DNA of 64,000 nt from Hymenobacter lapidiphilus. GTDB lineage: Bacteria > Bacteroidota > Bacteroidia > Cytophagales > Hymenobacteraceae. The stretch is from contig NZ_JABKAU010000005.1 of assembly GCF_013377885.1 (NCBI RefSeq), forward strand, positions 102,620 through 166,619, read 5' to 3'. Positions within the stretch are counted from its first letter, which is position 1. Every line of letters begins with the position of its first letter. Both the position numbers and the translations under genes were made by a program. A model generated the notes under the pieces. It had not been told where the DNA came from, searched no databases, and saw nothing but the letters and a program-made list of their open reading frames with translations. This document shows positions 7,498-15,751 of this stretch, piece by piece.

Positions 7498-8427
7498 CTA
7501 CCGGTTCGCCGCCAGCAGGGCCCGTACCGTCGTCCACTCCAGGCCCGGGTAGCGGTTGTTGTCCAGGGGGCCCTGCAGCTTGGCGTCGCCGCTGAGCATG
7601 TTGCGCAGGTACTGCATGCCCTGCCAGGGCGGAAACACGTCGTTGGGGGCCGGAACCATTGTTTTGGTAATGCTGATGAGCGTACTTAGCAGGCCCAGCC
7701 CGCCGGGCCGCAGCAGCCGATAGGGCCGGCCGGTGGCGGCACTGGCGGCCTCGCGCAGTTGCCGGGGGCTGGCTACTTCGCCGGCCACGCGCAGGTAGCG
7801 GGGTGTGGTGGGGTCGAGGGCGGCAGCGGCCGTAAAGTCGGCCGTGTCCTGCATGGTGGTCAGGTCGAGGGGCTGGTCGGCGTTGCCCCAGTACAGCACC
7901 AGCCGCGGGCCGGCCAGCACTACCGGTGCCGTGCCCCGCAGCAAATCCATGAACATGCCGTTGAGCACCGAAGTAGCCCGGATGGGCGCGTTATCGAGCC
8001 GGCGGGCAAACTCGCGCCGCAGGTCGAAGTTGCGGTTCGAGCCCTCTGACACCCGGGTGAAATCGGCCGAAAAGTCGGATGGAATGAAGCGCGGTACGCT
8101 GGCCGCCACGGCCGCATCGAGCAGCCGGCCCTGGGTTTCCACTATAATATCGCGCAGCCCGTTGAGTGCCGATACTACGCAGCCAGCCCCCTGGCAGGCG
8201 CGGGTCAGGTCGGCGAGGCTGCCATAGTCCACGGCAACCACCTGCACCCCCTGCTGCCGCAACGACTCGGCTTCGGCCCCGCTCAGGCTGGCCGGGCGTA
8301 CTAGTGCCCGCACCTCGGCTCCGCGCCGGCGCAGCTGGTGGGCAATAAGCAAACCCAGCGCCCCGGTGGCCCCGGCCAGTACAATTAGCGGCGAGTTGGC
8401 CGGAGCGGAAGTGGTTGGTTCAGTCAT
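7498..8427 (-). CDS. NmrA/isoflavone-reductase-like NAD(P)-binding protein
   Basis: 309 residues from the ATG at 8425-8427. The Rossmann motif 'VLAGATGALGLLIAHQLRRRGAEVRALVR' is close to the N-terminus. Later segments 'SALNGLRDIIVETQGRLLDAAVAASVPRFIPSDFSADF' and 'LNGMFMDLL' match the NmrA-like/atypical SDR family, including the isoflavone-reductase-type F-I-P-S-D/E-F motif. Members reduce small aromatic substrates or act as redox sensors; the substrate is not predictable here. The frame remains open upstream, but the added residues look non-coding. Single gene, convergent with the YkvA-like gene. Confidence 0.85.
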   Translation of the reverse strand: MTEPTTSAPANSPLIVLAGATGALGLLIAHQLRRRGAEVRALVRPASLSGAEAESLRQQGVQVVAVDYGSLADLTRACQGAGCVVSALNGLRDIIVETQGRLLDAAVAASVPRFIPSDFSADFTRVSEGSNRNFDLRREFARRLDNAPIRATSVLNGMFMDLLRGTAPVVLAGPRLVLYWGNADQPLDLTTMQDTADFTAAAALDPTTPRYLRVAGEVASPRQLREAASAATGRPYRLLRPGGLGLLSTLISITKTMVPAPNDVFPPWQGMQYLRNMLSGDAKLQGPLDNNRYPGLEWTTVRALLAANR

Positions 8428-8670
8428 GGAAAACAAAAAGCTGTAGCAGGAGTGGAGCGACAGCGCAGGCAAGGCCAAGTGTGACCTTCGCAGCACCGAA
8501 GCGAACAGCTGCTTTACCCGGCCGGCCCCTATAAAGTTGTTGCTCCCGCCGCGGCTGCCTCAAAAACCGTCGCCACAACTGGGCCCACCCAATCCATTTG
8601 CTGGCGTATGCAAACGATGCTCGCCAGTTTCACTGGCCCGTTCCATACCCATGTAGTGTTGAGCCCAAGC
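8428..8670. other. Intergenic spacer without recognised gene
   Basis: Between the NmrA-like gene start and the first GC-rich REPIN. I see no convincing coding frame. It must contain the promoter of the NmrA-like gene. A weak inverted pair CTGGCG/CGCCAG lies near 8600-8627. Confidence 0.4.
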
Positions 8671-8820
8671 TGCGGAGGTCGGTGTAAGGGCGGGGCGGCT
8701 TGTCCCCGCCCGCCGTTCGTGCCGCTGCAACGCTAATCCTCCAACGGGAATCGTTCAACGGCGGGCGGGGACAACCGAAGGACAGCGCAGCTAAGCCCCG
8801 CCCCTACACCGACCTCCGCA
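8671..8820. repeat. REPIN-like GC-rich palindrome, copy 1
   Basis: The left arm begins TGCGGAGGTCGGTGTAAGGG and the right arm ends CCCCTACACCGACCTCCGCA, its near-perfect complement. Each arm holds a small hairpin (GGGCGGGG...CCCCGCCC). The right arm is the long form with an extra 20-nt insert (AGCTGCGCTGTCCTTCGGTT in left-arm sense); the left arm is short and slightly degraded. The spacer contains 14-nt units CAACGCTAATCCTC and CAACGGGAATCGTT. It lies before a small membrane-protein gene. Confidence 0.85.
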
Positions 8821-8871
8821 ACTTAGGTAGTTGACTGTTGGCCGGTAACTTGGCCCTAGCCGCCCTGATAT

Positions 8872-9111
8872 ATGGTGTTGCGGCAGCCGGGCACCACCGG
8901 CCAGGGCTTCTACAACTACACCATTCGGGTGCTGGAGCGGCTGGGCCGTGCAACCGGCCTGGGCTACGTGCTGGTTTCGTTGCTGATGGGCGTGCTCATT
9001 CCGGCGGTGGCGGCTGGGCTGCTGCTGCCGCGCCGCCGGGTACTGCTGGCCTGGGTGGGGCTGCTGGCGCTGCTGTTGGGCTATTTTATGGTCGGCACGC
9101 GCCTCGTCTGA
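8872..9111 (+). CDS. Small membrane protein, hypothetical
   Basis: 79 residues from the ATG at 8872. A soluble N-terminus (GQGFYNYTIRVLERLGRATG) is followed by two hydrophobic helices at about 30-51 and 58-75 separated by a Pro-Arg turn (LPRRRVLLAW). No family is recognised. It sits 51 bp after a REPIN and shows the third-position GC bias of real genes here, but its short length keeps confidence moderate. Confidence 0.45.
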   Translation: MVLRQPGTTGQGFYNYTIRVLERLGRATGLGYVLVSLLMGVLIPAVAAGLLLPRRRVLLAWVGLLALLLGYFMVGTRLV

Positions 9112-9198
9112 AACGGCCGAAGGTGGTCCTGGGTACCCCAGTGGCCGCAATGCTGGTTTATAACAAATAACCTGTCGAGTACTTCCAAAAAAAAAGTC

Positions 9199-9206
9199 TA
9201 TCTTTA
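9199..9206 (+). promoter_or_regulatory. Possible -7 element of the cold-shock gene
   Basis: TATCTTTA follows an A9 tract and resembles the Bacteroidota -7 motif TAnnTTTG. It would give a 5' leader of roughly 110 nt, typical for cold-shock genes regulated through mRNA structure. No clear -33 TTG was found. Confidence 0.35.
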
Positions 9207-9319
9207 GCACGTTAAAAGGCAAATTGCCAACGAGTCCTCAACTCAACTCAGCCCGCCTGAATTGAGCCAATACGTCCCGCTGCTGCTTGCTTTATCATCT
9301 CCACCTCCTTCCAAGCATC

Positions 9320-9511
9320 ATGCAGACGGGAACCGTAAAATTTTTCAATGAGACCAAAGGGTTTGGTTTCATCAACAACGCCGAAACCGGCGAAGACATC
9401 TTCGTACACGTAACCGGCCTCATTGACGAAATCCGCGACAATGACAAGGTAGAATTCGAAGTAGAGCAGGGCCGTAAGGGCCTGAACGCCGTTAAAGTGC
9501 GTCGCGCTTAG
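9320..9511 (+). CDS. Cold-shock domain protein
   Basis: 63 residues from the ATG at 9320 (MQTGTVKFFNETKGFGFINN). The RNP1 motif (K-G-F-G-F-I) and RNP2 motif (D-I-F-V-H-V) of the CspA family are intact. It is an OB-fold single-stranded nucleic-acid chaperone that keeps mRNA unfolded in the cold or during growth transitions. Length is slightly short but normal for Bacteroidota Csp proteins. The long AT-rich leader suggests post-transcriptional control. A strong terminator follows. Confidence 0.95.
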   Translation: MQTGTVKFFNETKGFGFINNAETGEDIFVHVTGLIDEIRDNDKVEFEVEQGRKGLNAVKVRRA

Positions 9512-9534
9512 CCTACCCTACTTTTTGTAGTTGC

Positions 9535-9567
9535 AAAAAGCACGCTCCAGCTAGGGGCGTGCTTTTT
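9535..9567 (+). terminator. Factor-independent terminator after csp
   Basis: AAAAAGCACGC (9535-9545) pairs with GCGTGCTTTTT (9557-9567), loop 11 nt, followed by a further T. It lies 24 bp after the stop. Confidence 0.85.
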
Positions 9568-9627
9568 TGCGCTCTGTAGTAGGGCGGTAGGATGAATTTG
9601 CAGGGCCGTTCTCCGTAGTTTAGCCCC

Positions 9628-10554
9628 ATGAAGCAAGCAGCCTCCACCGTATTTGTCGTCCGGCCCGCCCGGTTCGGCTTCAACGCCGAAACGGCCGAAT
9701 CCAACCACTTCCAGCAGGCCTCCACCAGCCTGAGCGCCGCCACTGCCGAGGCCCGCGCTGTGGCCGAGTTCGAGGCCCTGGTTGATACCCTGCGCAGCCG
9801 GGGCATACAGGTGCGCGTGTTCGACGATACGCCCGCCCCCGCCAAGCCCGATGCCGTGTTTCCCAACAACTGGCTTTCGCTGCACGCCGATGGCCGCGCC
9901 GTGCTCTACCCCATGTGCGCCCCCAACCGCCGCCCCGAGCGCCGCCCCGATATTGTGGCGGCCCTGGGCCAGGAATTTGGGATATCCGAAGTGCTTGATC
10001 TGTCGGGCGCGGAGGCGGAAGGCCGGTTTTTGGAAGGCACCGGCAGCATTATTTTCGACCATGAGCACCGCCGCGCCTATGCCGGCCGCTCGGCCCGCAC
10101 CGAGCCGGGCCTGCTGGCCGACGCCTGTGCCCGCTTGGGCTACCAGCCGGTATCGTTCCGGTCCGTCGATGGGCGGGGGCAGGAAATCTACCACACCAAC
10201 GTGATGCTCAGCATCGGGCCCGGCTTTGCAGTGGCCTGCCTCGAAAGCATTGTGGATGCGGCCGAACGCCGCGCCGTGGTAGACTCGCTCACCGAAACCG
10301 GCCACGAAATCGTGCCCATTTCGCTGGCCCAGGTGGCCTGCTTCGCCGGCAACATGCTGGCCCTGCAGCCCGTGGGCGGCCCCGTGCTGCTGGCCATGTC
10401 GCAGAGCGCCCACGACTCGCTCACGGCCGAGCAGCGGCAGCAGCTCAGCCGCCACGCCGAGCTGCTGCCGCTGCCCATCCCCACCATCGAAACTCTGGGC
10501 GGCGGCAGCGTCCGGTGCATGCTGGCGGAGGTGTTTCTGCCCGAAGCCGTTTAA
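9628..10554 (+). CDS. ctlX: Citrulline hydrolase-type amidinotransferase-fold enzyme (CtlX)
   Basis: 308 residues with the arginine deiminase/amidinotransferase fold. The substrate-binding 'PDAVFPNNWLSLH' is at about 70-82, 'EGTGSIIFDHEHRRAYAGRSARTE' at about 135-158, and the active-site His is in 'IYHTNVMLSIG'. The C-terminal 'GGGSVRCMLAEVFLP' supplies the nucleophilic Cys297. This matches the CtlX type described in Bacteroidota, thought to hydrolyse citrulline to ornithine, ammonia and CO2. It is alone here; no arginine deiminase or carbamoyltransferase gene is adjacent. Substrate assignment rests on family resemblance. Confidence 0.88.
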   Translation: MKQAASTVFVVRPARFGFNAETAESNHFQQASTSLSAATAEARAVAEFEALVDTLRSRGIQVRVFDDTPAPAKPDAVFPNNWLSLHADGRAVLYPMCAPNRRPERRPDIVAALGQEFGISEVLDLSGAEAEGRFLEGTGSIIFDHEHRRAYAGRSARTEPGLLADACARLGYQPVSFRSVDGRGQEIYHTNVMLSIGPGFAVACLESIVDAAERRAVVDSLTETGHEIVPISLAQVACFAGNMLALQPVGGPVLLAMSQSAHDSLTAEQRQQLSRHAELLPLPIPTIETLGGGSVRCMLAEVFLPEAV

Positions 10555-10626
10555 ATTGTAGCCGGCTAAATTGAGTGGCCGGCGAGTAAAAGGACATGAT
10601 GTGCCTGTTGTCACCCTTCTACTACC

Positions 10627-10668
10627 AACCAAAACGAGCCTGCCAATTCCGGCGGGCTCGTTTTGGTT
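10627..10668. terminator. Bidirectional terminator between ctlX and mqo
   Basis: A perfect 14-bp stem, AACCAAAACGAGCC (10627-10640) with its complement at 10655-10668 and a 14-nt loop. The convergent genes ctlX and mqo both end towards it. Confidence 0.8.
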
Positions 10669-10691
10669 GAGTCGTTGATCGGGCGCAGGCG

Positions 10692-12215
10692 CTAGGCCTC
10701 AATACCCAGTTGCTGCGGCGTTACCAGCCCTAACACGGTGCTGGTATGGGTGCGCGTCTGGTTCACCAACTCCGGCTCATTGGCCAGCTGGTGGCCCACG
10801 GTGGGTACCATCTCGCGAAATTTTGCCTGCCACTCGGGCGCGGCCGATTGCGCGGGAAAGCACTTCTGCACCAAATTTAGCATGATGCTGACGGCGGTGG
10901 AAGCACCGGGCGAGGCCCCGAGCAGCGCGGCAATGGAGCCATCGGCGGCCGTAACCATCTCGGTACCGAATTCGAGCACGCCGCCTTTTTCCTTATCCTT
11001 CTTGATAACCTGCACGCGCTGGCCGGCAATGGCCAGCTCCCAGTCCTGGGCCTGGGCATCGGGCAGGTACTCGCGCAGGGCCGCCAACCGGTCGTCGGGC
11101 GACTGTACGACCTGCTGGATGAGGTATTTGGTGAGCGAGAGGTTCTTGAGGCCGGCCATAATCATGGGCTTCACGTTGCCGAATTGGATGGAGGCCGGCA
11201 GATCGAAGTAGGAGCCCGTTTTCAGGAACTTGGTACTGAAGCCGGCATAAGGGCCAAACAGCAGCTGCTTTTCACCATCAATCACGCGCGTATCGAGGTG
11301 GGGCACCGACATGGGCGGCGAGCCTACCGAGGCCTTGCCGTATACTTTGGCGTTGTGGCGGGCAATAACGGCCGGGTTAATGCAGCGCAGCCACTGCCCG
11401 CTTACCGGGAAGCCTCCGTAGCCGTTGGCCTCCGGAATGTCGGACTTTTCGAGCAGCGGCAGCGAGCCGCCTCCGGCCCCAATGAATACGAACTTCGCCC
11501 GCACTTTCAGCTCGGCACCCGTTTCGAGGTTTTTAGTTTTCACGCCCCAGGTGCCGTCAAACTTGTGGCGTAGTTTTTCCACCTCATGATGGAAGTGCAG
11601 GGTCACACCCGGCTTTTCCTGCAGCAGGTAAAACATGCCGCGGGTCAGGGAGCCGAAGTTAACGTCGGTGCCCAGGTCCATGCGGGTAGCGGCCACGGTT
11701 TGCTCGGCGTTGCGGCCCTCCATCACCAAGGGCATCCAGTTCTCAATTTCAGCCCGATCGTCGCTGAACTGCATGCCCTTGAACAGGGCCGATTCGGTGA
11801 GGGCCGCGTGGCGCTTGCGCAGGGATTCCACGTTTTCGCGGCCCATCACGAAGCTCATGTGTGGGATGTAGTTGATAAACCGCTCAATTTCCTTGACATC
11901 GTACTTTTCCGTCAGAAAGGCCCAGAACTGCTTGCTCTGCTCGAACTGCTCGGCAATTTTGAGGGCTTTGCTGATGTCGATGGAGCCATCGGGGCGCTCG
12001 GGCGTGTAGTTCAGCTCGCAAAAAGCCGAGTGGCCGGTTCCGGCGTTGTTCCAGGCATCGGAGCTTTCGGCGGCGGCCACATCGAGGCGCTCAAAAATAG
12101 TGATGGTCAGCGTTGGGTCTAGCTCCTTGAGCATCAGGCCCAGTGTGGCGCTCATGATGCCGGCACCAATCAGGACTACGTCGGTGTCGGGCAGGAAAGG
12201 GGTAGTAGAGTTCAT
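10692..12215 (-). CDS. mqo: Malate:quinone oxidoreductase
   Basis: 507 residues, the normal length. It oxidises malate to oxaloacetate and passes electrons to menaquinone at the inner membrane face, using FAD. The dinucleotide-binding 'LIGAGIMSATLGLMLKELDP' is at about 15-34. Other family segments are 'AWNNAGTGHSAFCELNYTPE', 'IPHMSFVMG', 'FIGAGGGSLPLLEKSDIPE' and 'GASPGASTAVSIMLNLV'. It is a TCA-cycle enzyme that can replace NAD-dependent malate dehydrogenase. It stands alone and converges on ctlX. Confidence 0.97.
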   Translation of the reverse strand: MNSTTPFLPDTDVVLIGAGIMSATLGLMLKELDPTLTITIFERLDVAAAESSDAWNNAGTGHSAFCELNYTPERPDGSIDISKALKIAEQFEQSKQFWAFLTEKYDVKEIERFINYIPHMSFVMGRENVESLRKRHAALTESALFKGMQFSDDRAEIENWMPLVMEGRNAEQTVAATRMDLGTDVNFGSLTRGMFYLLQEKPGVTLHFHHEVEKLRHKFDGTWGVKTKNLETGAELKVRAKFVFIGAGGGSLPLLEKSDIPEANGYGGFPVSGQWLRCINPAVIARHNAKVYGKASVGSPPMSVPHLDTRVIDGEKQLLFGPYAGFSTKFLKTGSYFDLPASIQFGNVKPMIMAGLKNLSLTKYLIQQVVQSPDDRLAALREYLPDAQAQDWELAIAGQRVQVIKKDKEKGGVLEFGTEMVTAADGSIAALLGASPGASTAVSIMLNLVQKCFPAQSAAPEWQAKFREMVPTVGHQLANEPELVNQTRTHTSTVLGLVTPQQLGIEA

Positions 12216-12333
12216 AGGGAAAGAGGCTGAGCTGATAGGTACGAACCCGGCCCCTAAAAAGATAAGCGCAGGGCATTAGTCTATCATGCCTCCGGCCGGA
12301 AACTCTATCTTTAAAAGCGTATATTAGGTAGCG
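12216..12333. promoter_or_regulatory. mqo upstream region
   Basis: Holds the mqo promoter. On the minus strand TTATCTTTTTAG (near 12255-12266) resembles a -7 element; no certain -33 was found. On the plus strand, TATCTTTA near 12306 resembles the cold-shock gene element. Confidence 0.3.
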
Positions 12334-12513
12334 CAAGTTGCGAAGCGAGGACGTCGGCCCGTTGCAACGGCGCGGCGCGCCCCTGCCCGTTGTTGTAACG
12401 GGCTTTACAGTGACTCAGAACAGTCGTTCGACGCATCGTTTCGACGGTGGGCGGGGGCAACTGAAGAGCAGCGAAGCTCGGCCCCGACCCTGCATCGTTT
12501 TGCGCAACTTGAG
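12334..12513. repeat. Degenerate REPIN-like element flanked by 10-bp direct repeats
   Basis: An eroded relative of the GC-rich palindrome. 'GACGGTGGGCGGGGGCAACTGAAGAGCAGCGAAGC' on the right corresponds to the long arm, and the ends CGCAAGTTGCG / TTGCGCAACTTG pair. The direct repeat TTAGGTAGCG lies at 12324-12333 and again at 12514-12523, directly outside, as a target duplication would. Confidence 0.5.
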
Positions 12514-12600
12514 TTAGGTAGCGTCTTGGCAGGATGGGTTTTGATAGGCCCCACCGTTGCGCCGGGTGTGCGTTGTATGTGTCAGGTAAAGCCCTCAGTT

Positions 12601-13023
12601 ATGCATCATCTTGTATATTCGAGCCAGATAGTGGGTGCATTGAGTGAAAGCCTGTTACGCGAAATGCTGCAAAAGTTCAGGCACTACAACCACCAGGTGG
12701 GCATTACGGGCATTCTGCTGTATTGCAACGGCCAGGTGCTACAGGTGCTGGAAGGCGAGCGGACGGTAGTGGAGCAGCTCTACAGCCGCATCGAGCACGA
12801 CCCGCGCCATGGCAACGTGGTGAAGCTGGCCGATGGTCCGGTGAGCTGGCGCGAGTTTCCCGAGTGGTCGATGGCTTTTGCCGTTGCCTCGCCCTCGGCC
12901 TTTTCCTCGCTGACCGGCTACTGCGACCCCGACAATCCCTGGCAGCCCCGCAACGAAGCCGGCCAGCTGATCCGGGAGCTGATCCGGGAATTTATCCAGC
13001 AAACCCGCCTTACCGTTCGATGA
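12601..13023 (+). CDS. BLUF-domain blue-light photoreceptor
   Basis: 140 residues, a stand-alone BLUF domain binding FAD. With the ATG at 12601 the key residues fall at the spacing of AppA: Tyr6 (HLVYSS; AppA Y21), Asn30 (N45), Gln48 in 'VLQVLEGE' (Q63), Trp89 (W104) and Met91 (M106). The photochemical hydrogen-bond network should therefore work. 'GITGILLYCNGQ' is the typical beta2-beta3 region. There is no fused output domain; a C-terminal helix (QLIRELIREFIQQTR) could bind a partner. Its stop overlaps the ATG of the methyltransferase (ATGA), so the two are translationally coupled. Confidence 0.93.
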   Translation: MHHLVYSSQIVGALSESLLREMLQKFRHYNHQVGITGILLYCNGQVLQVLEGERTVVEQLYSRIEHDPRHGNVVKLADGPVSWREFPEWSMAFAVASPSAFSSLTGYCDPDNPWQPRNEAGQLIRELIREFIQQTRLTVR

Positions 13024-13838
13024 GTACGCCACCCAATATTCCACCGGATTACCTGGAGCTTAACCGCCGCCTCTGGAACGCTAAAACAGCCTTCCACCTC
13101 GCGTCAGATTTCTATGATGTAGCTGGTTTTACGGCGGGCCAAACGTCGCTCAATCCGCCTGAGCTACAGCTGCTCGGCGACGTTGCCGGGCAGCATATTC
13201 TGCACCTGCAGTGTCATTTTGGCCTCGACACCCTCACCCTCTCGCTGGCCCGCATGGGTGCCCACGTCACGGGCGTCGATCTGGCCGACGAGGCCATTGC
13301 TGCCGCCCGCACCCTCAACGCGCAGCTGGGCCTGGCCGCTGAGTTTGTGCAGGCCGATGTGCTGAACTTGCCCACCCGCCTCAACGGGCAGTTCGACGTG
13401 GTGTTTGCCTCCTACGGCGTGCTGGGCTGGCTGCCCGACCTGGCGCCGTGGGCTGCCGGCGTGGCCCGCTGCCTTCGCCCCGGCGGCCGGCTGGTACTGG
13501 TCGAGTTTCATCCGGCCGTTTGGATGTTCGACAACGATTTCACCCGCATCGAGTACTCTTATTTCAACCACCAGACCATCATCGAGCAGGAAACCGGCAC
13601 CTACGCCGACCGCGCCGCGCCCCTGCACGAAACATCGGTGTGCTGGAATCACAGCTTGGGCGAGGTGCTGGGCGCGCTACTGGGCCAGGGGCTGACCATT
13701 CGCCATTTTGAAGAGTACGACTACTCGTGCTACGACTGCCTGAACGGACTGGAGCCGGCCCCTGGCGGCGGCTACCAGCTCGCACACATGCCCGGCAAGC
13801 TCCCGCTGATGTTCTCAGTAGTAGCCCAAAAGCCGTAG
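13020..13838 (+). CDS. Class I SAM-dependent methyltransferase coupled to BLUF gene
   Basis: 272 residues from the ATG at 13020, which overlaps the BLUF stop by four bases. Motif I reads 'ILHLQCHFGLDTLTLSLARMGAHVTGVDLADEAI' (about 60-93), the L-H-L-Q-C-H-F-G variant of the glycine-rich SAM loop found in one methyltransferase subgroup. 'AEFVQADVLNLP' and 'FDVVFASYGVLGWLPDL' are motifs II-III. The C-terminal part has a Tyr/Cys-rich segment (EEYDYSCYDCLNG). The substrate is unknown; small molecule is more likely than DNA. Overlap with the photoreceptor gene suggests light-linked activity or simply co-expression. Confidence 0.88.
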   Translation: MSTPPNIPPDYLELNRRLWNAKTAFHLASDFYDVAGFTAGQTSLNPPELQLLGDVAGQHILHLQCHFGLDTLTLSLARMGAHVTGVDLADEAIAAARTLNAQLGLAAEFVQADVLNLPTRLNGQFDVVFASYGVLGWLPDLAPWAAGVARCLRPGGRLVLVEFHPAVWMFDNDFTRIEYSYFNHQTIIEQETGTYADRAAPLHETSVCWNHSLGEVLGALLGQGLTIRHFEEYDYSCYDCLNGLEPAPGGGYQLAHMPGKLPLMFSVVAQKP

Positions 13839-13870
13839 GTTCTGGAGTTTAGAGGTTAGTGATTAGTGGA

Positions 13871-13980
13871 AAAGAACGTCATTCAGAGCGCAGCGAAGAA
13901 TCTCGCTCGCAAAAACTGCCCTGTGGTAGCTCAACGGATGCGAGCGAGATTCTTCGCTACGCTCTGAATGACGTTTCTTT
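13871..13980. repeat. Family-B palindrome (GTCATnCTGAGC type), copy 1
   Basis: Arms of about 42 nt: the left begins AAGAACGTCATTCAGAGCGC and the right ends GCTCTGAATGACGTTTCTT. Between the arms are 28 nt without symmetry. It fills the gap between the convergent methyltransferase and pncA genes and starts 3 bp from the pncA stop, so it may serve as their terminator. Confidence 0.85.
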
Positions 13981-13982
13981 TG

Positions 13983-14600
13983 CTAACCATCAACAACTAC
14001 ACCGGCTGTGGTTACGAACTGTGCCCCGCGCTGCGCCAGGTCGATGCGGGCCTGTTTGTAGCCCTCGGCGCTGATGGCGCGGGTGGCATCTTCTACTAAG
14101 AACACGGTGAATCCTTCCTGCAGGGCATCGAGGGCCGAGAAGTAAACGCAGAAGTCGGCGGCCAGGCCGGCCAGGTACACTGCGGTTACGCCGCGGCCGC
14201 GCAGGTAATCGGCTAAGCCGGTGCTTTTGCGGTGGCCGTTATCAAAAAAGCCGCTGTACGAGTCGATGGCGGAGTTGGTGCCCTTGCGGAAGATGGCCTC
14301 GATGCGGTGCTGATCGAGGCCGGCCACGAACCCGGCGCCGGGCGTGCCCTGCACGCAGTGGTCGGGCCAGAGCGTTTGGGGCAGCCCGTGCAGCTCGCCC
14401 TGCTCGAAAGGTTGGCGGCCGGGGTGCGAGCTGGCAAAGCTGCCGTGGCCGGCCGGATGCCAGTCCTGGGTGGCGACCACCAGTCCGAAGTAGGGCTGCA
14501 GCTGGTTGGCCAGCGGTACCACAGCGTCACCGTTGGTTACTGCCAGCGCCCCACCGGGCACAAAATCGTTCTGAATGTCAATCAACAACAGTGCTTTCAT
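13983..14600 (-). CDS. pncA: Nicotinamidase / pyrazinamidase
   Basis: 205 residues from the ATG at 14598-14600. Hydrolyses nicotinamide to nicotinate for NAD salvage. The catalytic triad is present: Asp8 (LIDIQNDF), Lys106 (IFRKGTN) and Cys151 (GLAADFCVYFSALDA). Metal ligands Asp46, His48 and His52 lie in 'TQDWHPAGHGSF', and the cis-peptide region 'DHCVQGTPGAGF' is typical. Length is normal. The upstream open frame adds unlike residues and was not used. It ends next to a palindromic repeat. Confidence 0.95.
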   Translation of the reverse strand: MKALLLIDIQNDFVPGGALAVTNGDAVVPLANQLQPYFGLVVATQDWHPAGHGSFASSHPGRQPFEQGELHGLPQTLWPDHCVQGTPGAGFVAGLDQHRIEAIFRKGTNSAIDSYSGFFDNGHRKSTGLADYLRGRGVTAVYLAGLAADFCVYFSALDALQEGFTVFLVEDATRAISAEGYKQARIDLAQRGAQFVTTAGVVVDG

Positions 14601-14783
14601 CGGGCAGAACTGAAAAGTGCACGGCTCTGGCAGAAGGCCGCTTTCGGAAGATAGTGTACGCCAACCGGCCGGGCAAAAGTAGCCCAGCCGGCCCACTTGC
14701 TGGCCCGCTCGCCCGATTCGTGCGTACTTTGCTACGAATTGAGGGGCGGGCCCGACCCGCAATCCGAAAGCGCACGATAGATA

Positions 14784-15728
14784 ATGACGAAGTTTTTTCT
14801 GGTGGGCCTGGGCCTGCTGCTGGGCAGCTTGCCACAAGTGGGCGTGGCCCAAACCCTGGGTTCTGTTTCGGCCCCCGAGGCGGCGGCCCGGCAGGCGGTA
14901 GCAGGTACGCGGGTGTGGCTGGTGCCACCCGCCGGCTTTGGCCCGGCTGCGGGCCTCACGGGGCTGCGCCGGGGGCCGGCCGCGCTGCAGGTAATGGAAA
15001 TGCCCGGCAGCAATTATTACCGGCAGGCAGCCGGCTTCAACCCGGCGCGCTTCACGGCGCGCGGCGGCACGGTTATCAGTTTCAGTGCTCTGCAGATAGA
15101 CGGCTACCCAGCGCAGCTGGCGCGGGTGCAGCTCAGCCCCACCCAGGAAACCAGCCAGCTACTATTCGGCGACTCGACGTTTGTGGTGCTGCTCGACGCC
15201 CGCTATCCGGCGGCCGATACGGCGGCCGGCGGGGCGTTGCGGCGTAGCCTGCGCTCGGCCACCTACCGACCCATTGCCGCCGATGCGCTGGCCACGCTGG
15301 GCAACACCGTGTTCGTACTCGACGAGCAGAAGTCGCCCTTTGCGCTGGCACTGGCCCGGCAGGGTACCTATACCTACACGCTGGGCGGGCAGCGCAAGCC
15401 CGATTATGGTACTGAGCCAGTACTTACCGTCAGCACCTATCCCTACAATCCGTCCATCACGGCGGCCGATATCAGCGCCCAGCTGCTTACCCGCCCCGAT
15501 GGCCCCAAGGCCTATAAACCCCGTAAGATGACCTCGGGCAAGGTAAACGACCTGATAACCTACGAAACCGAAGGGTTTGCGCAGCTTCAGGGCCAGCGGG
15601 TGCTGGTGTACCAGCAGGTAACGGTCATCGGCAACACCGCTGTAGCGCTGCAGGGCATTGCCCGCCAGGATTTCGACCAAGCCCTGGAGCAGTTCAAAGG
15701 CCTCACCCGTACGATCAAGGCACGGTAG
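14784..15728 (+). CDS. Secreted protein of unknown function
   Basis: 314 residues. A clear Sec signal peptide (MTKFFLVGLGLLLGSLPQVGVAQ, cleavage after about residue 22) is followed by a soluble, beta-rich, Ala-rich mature part. Recognisable segments include 'RVWLVPPAGFGPAAGLTGLRRGPAALQVMEMPGSNYY' near the N-terminus and 'LITYETEGFAQLQGQRVLVYQQVTVIGNTAVALQGIA' near the C-terminus, a pattern seen in small periplasmic or lipoprotein-like proteins with an alpha/beta fold. No catalytic motif was found. It is divergent from pncA; no operon partner. Confidence 0.65.
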   Translation: MTKFFLVGLGLLLGSLPQVGVAQTLGSVSAPEAAARQAVAGTRVWLVPPAGFGPAAGLTGLRRGPAALQVMEMPGSNYYRQAAGFNPARFTARGGTVISFSALQIDGYPAQLARVQLSPTQETSQLLFGDSTFVVLLDARYPAADTAAGGALRRSLRSATYRPIAADALATLGNTVFVLDEQKSPFALALARQGTYTYTLGGQRKPDYGTEPVLTVSTYPYNPSITAADISAQLLTRPDGPKAYKPRKMTSGKVNDLITYETEGFAQLQGQRVLVYQQVTVIGNTAVALQGIARQDFDQALEQFKGLTRTIKAR

Positions 15729-15751
15729 CATAAGGAGGAGAAAAGGTAGTC

